18,916 bases of DNA from contig CAZWDH010000121.1 of the NCBI GenBank assembly GCA_964632865.1, forward strand, positions 1-18,916, written 5' to 3'. Shown here piece after piece: positions 15,712 to 18,916 of the stretch; positions within the stretch are counted from its first letter, which is position 1, and every line of letters starts with the position of its first letter. The DNA is from JAHDWY01 sp964632865. Its GTDB lineage: Bacteria > Hydrogenedentota > Hydrogenedentia > Hydrogenedentales > SLHB01. Both the position numbers and the translations under genes were made by a program. Under the pieces are notes generated by a model. The model had not been told where the DNA came from and ran no database searches. It was given only the letters and a program-made list of their open reading frames with translations.

Positions 15712-18396
15712 ATGGCTTTCATCGTGAAGGTTAGTTGGTGCGGCGATGTGATCCGGCGATGCGCCTGTGTGCTCGCGTGTCTCGGGGCTGCTCTGGTTTT
15801 GATTGGGGGAGGGGACAGCGCCGCCGCCGAGGACGTGGCGTCGTCGAGCCGGGATGACGAGGCACCCTCGTCCGCTCCAATGCACCTCACGGTATGTGCG
15901 GGCATGGTGTTTTTCTCGGCAGACGATGGGGTCCACGGAAGAGAACTATGGTCTGTGGATGCGATGAAACAGTGTGCCATGGTGTACGACGTGGAGACTG
16001 GCGAGAACGGGTCAAACCCGGAGTGCCTGATGGACGTCGGCGAAAGCCGATTGTTTTTTTGTGCGAGGACCGATCAATACGGAATAGAACCGTACCGGTA
16101 TGTGCAGTCCGAAGGGGCAGTCCGGTTAATCGGGGATCTTCGCCCAGGTCCGGAATCCTCGGAGCCCGTCCCGCTGGCGAAGGACACGAAGAACTGCTAT
16201 TTTCATGCGGCCGCCAACTCCAGTAGTCGAACGGTGTTCGCGGTTCCTCACGGTTCGGACAAACCAGTTCCGTTGTGGCGGCCTCTGAGTCCGATGTTCC
16301 TGTTTGGCGCGCTGCTTTCTGACGAGTCACTGATCATCGCCAACGGCAAAACGCTTCTGCGCGCCGACGGTCGGGCCGAGGGTACAGTTAACATCTCACA
16401 CGAGTCGTGGGAGCCGTTGGCTCCGTTCGACCACTTGGTTTCCTTGGGGGCCCGGGCCCTATTTCGCGCCCACATGGCGGATACGGGGTCGGAACTCTGG
16501 TCTACGGACGGTACGCAAGCCAACACGAGGCTTGTCTACGACATTTGGCCGGGTTTGCCAAGCGCCGAGATAGGTCCGCTGACGGTCATTAATGGAGCGG
16601 CCTGGCTTCAGGCCAACGATGGCATCCACGGTATCGAGCTGTGGAAAACTGACGGCACGCCGGACGGAACGTTCATGGTGAGGGACCTATGCCCTGGTTT
16701 TGCCGGAAGTGACCCGCACTACTTTGTGGAAGCCGGCGGCAACGTGTTCTTCTGTGCGAATGACGGGGAGCACGGGGTCGAACTATGGGTTTCCGACGGG
16801 TCTGCCGAAGGCACGCGTATGGTCATCGACCTGTATCCCGGCAGTGCGAGCGGGGAACCTTGGAGCCTGTGTGAATTCAAGGGACTGTGTTTCTTTTGTG
16901 CGAACTCGCCTGAACATGGCGAAGAGGTATTCTGCACAGACGGGACATTGGCTGGAACGAGGCTCCTCAAGGACATTGTCCCTGGTCGCGCGCCCTCCGG
17001 ACCTGACAACCTAACCAACCTCGACAACCATCTCCTGTACTTCACGTGCAACGACGGCATTCATGGCGAGGAACTCTGGAGTAGTGACGGCTCCCCCGTC
17101 GGCACTGCACTCGTCAGGGACATTTGGCCATACAAGTTGATGCCCGCGCGTTCCTCCCGGCCCCGCGAATTGGTCTCCCTTGACAACATCGTGGTCTTTG
17201 CTGCGCGGGATATGGAGCACGGAGATGAAATCTGGTGTAGTGACGGCTCCTCCGCGAACACGCGCCTGCTCCACGACATCAACCTGGGGCCCGTGGATTC
17301 GCTACCGCGCTCGTTGACTCGCCTTGGGCCGCGCACGCTGTTCACCGCCGAATCAGCCGACCTCGGCCGCGAACTCTGGTGTTCAGACGGCACAGTACGG
17401 AATACTGTGCCAGTCAAAGATATTCGGTCAGGCCCAGCCAGCAGCAACCCGCGGGGTTTTCTTGTGCGGGAGGGCGAGGCATTTTTCCTCGCGGACGGTG
17501 ACAGCGGGCGGGCGGAACTGTGGCGTTCCGAAGGGACTCCAGATAGCACCACACGACTCGTCGACACGCGTGACGTGCCACCAGATTGGATAATCGGGGC
17601 GCCGTTTGCCTTACTTGGTAAGGCTTACTTCTATGCGGCTGACGCTTCGGGTTCGAACAGCCTGTTCGAGATCGTTCGCGGGCATGGTGAGCCGCTCCTG
17701 GTGGATTCCATGTCGGTCGATCAAACCGATCCTGGAACCCCGCCACAATCGCTGAGGATAGATGGCGGAGCTTTCGGTTCCCTCGTACGCTTCATATGCC
17801 CACCCCGCGAGACACCAGCGCCGCCAAATCGAACAACGATTAACAAGAGAGAGTTTTTTGCCGCTCATACGATAGACTTTGGTTCGGAGTTGTGGAGCAC
17901 CGATGGCACGATTGCCGGCACGGACGTTCTCATTGACAGTTTTCCCGGTTCCGCAAGCTCCAGCCCCACCATACTGGCGTCCCGGGAGGGGCAGTTTCTC
18001 TTCAGCGCCGAGCATCCCCGCCACGGACGCGTGCTCTGGCAATCGGATGGTACGAAAGCGGGGACTTACGTGATTGTCCCCCTGAATTCCAGCGGTCATT
18101 CCGGTTCGCCCGTCGTAGCACTCGAAGCGTTGTTACACCGGGATCGAATTGTGGTTGCGGGTTACCTCGCCGACGATAGTGACACGTCCCGCGACTTGAT
18201 CGTACTTCGCCGAACTGCTCGAACCAACGTTCAGCACCACAGCGCGGATTCAATTCACCTCAACGCAGTACGTAACCTCGCAGCACTGGAGGAACATGTT
18301 CTTTTCGTCGCCGACGACGGTGTCACGGGGGAAGAATTGTGGAAACTCGACTTCGAGACGAATCGCACCAGCCTCGTCCGTGACATTCTCCCCTGA
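15712..18396 (+). CDS. Secreted ELWxxDGT-repeat protein
   Basis: 894 residues. AGGA at 15699-15702 overlaps the kinase stop and lies 9 nt before the ATG, suggesting translational coupling. Residues 1-40 are an export signal: a long basic n-region, a hydrophobic core ACVLACLGAALVLIG, and SAAA before the mature chain. Nearly all the rest is a tandem repeat of about 48 residues, of the form lfF-A-D--HG-ELW-SDGT--GT-lv-DI-PG-aSs-P. ELW or near-ELW triplets begin at 15943, 16492, 16636, 16780, 16924 (EVF), 17071, 17227 (EIW), 17371, 17515, 17887, 18031 (VLW) and 18334. The gaps fit about 17 units, some degenerate. Such repeats presumably form beta-propellers or a long beta-solenoid. The chain ends within the last repeat, with no anchor or sorting domain. 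Its role is unknown; pairing with a receptor kinase suggests a ligand, co-receptor or target on the surface. Confidence 0.87.
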   Translation: MAFIVKVSWCGDVIRRCACVLACLGAALVLIGGGDSAAAEDVASSSRDDEAPSSAPMHLTVCAGMVFFSADDGVHGRELWSVDAMKQCAMVYDVETGENGSNPECLMDVGESRLFFCARTDQYGIEPYRYVQSEGAVRLIGDLRPGPESSEPVPLAKDTKNCYFHAAANSSSRTVFAVPHGSDKPVPLWRPLSPMFLFGALLSDESLIIANGKTLLRADGRAEGTVNISHESWEPLAPFDHLVSLGARALFRAHMADTGSELWSTDGTQANTRLVYDIWPGLPSAEIGPLTVINGAAWLQANDGIHGIELWKTDGTPDGTFMVRDLCPGFAGSDPHYFVEAGGNVFFCANDGEHGVELWVSDGSAEGTRMVIDLYPGSASGEPWSLCEFKGLCFFCANSPEHGEEVFCTDGTLAGTRLLKDIVPGRAPSGPDNLTNLDNHLLYFTCNDGIHGEELWSSDGSPVGTALVRDIWPYKLMPARSSRPRELVSLDNIVVFAARDMEHGDEIWCSDGSSANTRLLHDINLGPVDSLPRSLTRLGPRTLFTAESADLGRELWCSDGTVRNTVPVKDIRSGPASSNPRGFLVREGEAFFLADGDSGRAELWRSEGTPDSTTRLVDTRDVPPDWIIGAPFALLGKAYFYAADASGSNSLFEIVRGHGEPLLVDSMSVDQTDPGTPPQSLRIDGGAFGSLVRFICPPRETPAPPNRTTINKREFFAAHTIDFGSELWSTDGTIAGTDVLIDSFPGSASSSPTILASREGQFLFSAEHPRHGRVLWQSDGTKAGTYVIVPLNSSGHSGSPVVALEALLHRDRIVVAGYLADDSDTSRDLIVLRRTARTNVQHHSADSIHLNAVRNLAALEEHVLFVADDGVTGEELWKLDFETNRTSLVRDILP

Positions 18397-18457
18397 GCAA
18401 GGCTTGCGGCAGGGCCAGTCAATGGGGACATGGCTTCGTTGCGCTACGCCGGGACTT

Positions 18458-18679
18458 GCTGGAGGGCGGGTTTTCTTACCCGCCATGGTAGGACTTGCAG
18501 TTCGACTCGTCGATTCGGCGAATACGGAGGGGCCAGGTTGAGCGGTGTCAGATTGTTTGGGCCCACGCACAAATGAGTTCCTACCGTAGTGGGTTGGAAA
18601 CCCCGCTCTCCTATTCGCGCGCGCGGTCGCGCGCAGGACTTCCCGTTTCCGGTCTACCACCGCTTATTCGTTCGGCATG
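18458..18679. repeat. Dispersed ~220-bp intergenic repeat, copy B
   Basis: This is the counterpart of copy A at 10782-11001, in the same orientation. It has a perfect 7-bp stem GGCGGGT/ACCCGCC (18465-18484). A second stem GTGGGTT/ACCCCGC (18589-18606) follows with a GGAA loop, one G-T pair and one mismatch. CTCTCCT and a GCGCGCGC tract come next, in the same order as in copy A. The first stem is intact here but mismatched in A; the second is perfect in A but weakened here. Confidence 0.78.
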
Positions 18680-18778
18680 AACTTTTGTTCCAACAAGACT
18701 GTGCGGTTTCATCCGATCCGATTTGCCTGGCTCGTTGATGCGCCCTTCCAGGGCTTCGCATTTAGGGGGGGAGCGTGA

Positions 18779-18810
18779 CCCAGGGTTTGGCCTTCGGCCT
18801 GCACCCTGGG
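18779..18810. repeat. Nested hairpin CCCAGGGT...ACCCTGGG
   Basis: An outer 8-bp stem CCCAGGGT/ACCCTGGG encloses an inner stem GGCC-TTC-GGCC (18789-18799), with only a small internal loop between. It lies in intergenic DNA about 380 bp after the last gene. This is too far for a simple terminator of that gene, and no T-run follows. Confidence 0.65.
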
Positions 18811-18824
18811 CTAGGAGACCGGTC

Positions 18825-18837
18825 GCCCCTCCGGGGC
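18825..18837. repeat. GCCCC-TCC-GGGGC hairpin
   Basis: A perfect 5-bp GC stem with a 3-nt loop, 14 bp after the nested hairpin. The two together look like one composite intergenic repeat rather than independent signals. Confidence 0.5.
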
Positions 18838-18916
18838 TGCGTACGGCGCGGTGCCGCGAGTATGGTCATCGGCGATGGGGTGCGGAGCCGCAGGCAGGAT
18901 GAACGGCGCCGGTTGA

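Larger units (their letters stand above)
18397..18916. other. Gene-free, repeat-rich region at the right edge
   Basis: After the ELW-repeat gene there is no frame with coding character up to the window end. The stretch contains copy B of the dispersed repeat and two strong hairpins near 18779-18837. Short open frames on both strands fall inside repeats and lack domain resemblance. Confidence 0.7.

Noticed and set aside
18397..18457. Terminator directly after the ELW-repeat gene
   Set aside because: GCAA-GGC-TTGC at the stop is only a 4-bp stem with no T-run, too weak to call.

Overview
This GC-rich window carries nine protein genes, one of them cut by the left edge, plus repeat-rich intergenic DNA. 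No rRNA, tRNA, CRISPR array, transposase or phage gene was recognised. The gene content points to a bacterium of the PVC/Planctomycetes, Lentisphaerae or Hydrogenedentes type living on complex polysaccharides. The grounds are a GH106-type glycosidase, a CE15 esterase, DUF4838/GH67-like proteins, a sulfatase, a DUF5009/HGSNAT-type acyltransferase, an ELWxxDGT-repeat protein, a membrane Ser/Thr kinase, and many GTG starts. This placement is inferred from gene content, not from a marker gene.

Layout. (1) Bases 1-9021, plus strand: four genes in a row, namely a 5'-truncated GH106-like glycosidase, a CE15 glucuronoyl esterase, a GH20/GH67-like glycosidase and a DUF4838 protein. The last three have export signals. 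(2) Bases 9018-10478, minus strand: a sulfatase whose stop codon overlaps the DUF4838 stop by 4 bp. (3) Bases 10479-11134: a gene-free stretch between divergent genes. It holds a 112-bp hairpin-forming inverted repeat and copy A of a roughly 220-bp dispersed repeat. (4) Bases 11135-13397, plus strand: a multi-pass acyltransferase and a GH43/GH32/GH130-like beta-propeller. They are separated by a C-rich/G-rich hairpin. (5) Bases 13571-18396, plus strand: a transmembrane Ser/Thr kinase with a CBM9-like extracytoplasmic domain, followed 11 bp later by a secreted protein built of about 17 ELWxxDGT-type repeats. (6) Bases 18397-18916: gene-free DNA with copy B of the dispersed repeat and two further strong hairpins.

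How the genes may work together. Regions 1-4 look like a polysaccharide-utilisation locus for a rhamnose/uronate-containing, ester-linked and probably sulfated glycan: glycosidases and an esterase outside the cytoplasm, a sulfatase that shows no signal peptide, and an acyltransferase in the membrane. Region 5 looks like a separate two-gene unit in which a receptor kinase that may sense carbohydrate is paired with a secreted repeat protein. That pair is the best candidate here for an undescribed system.
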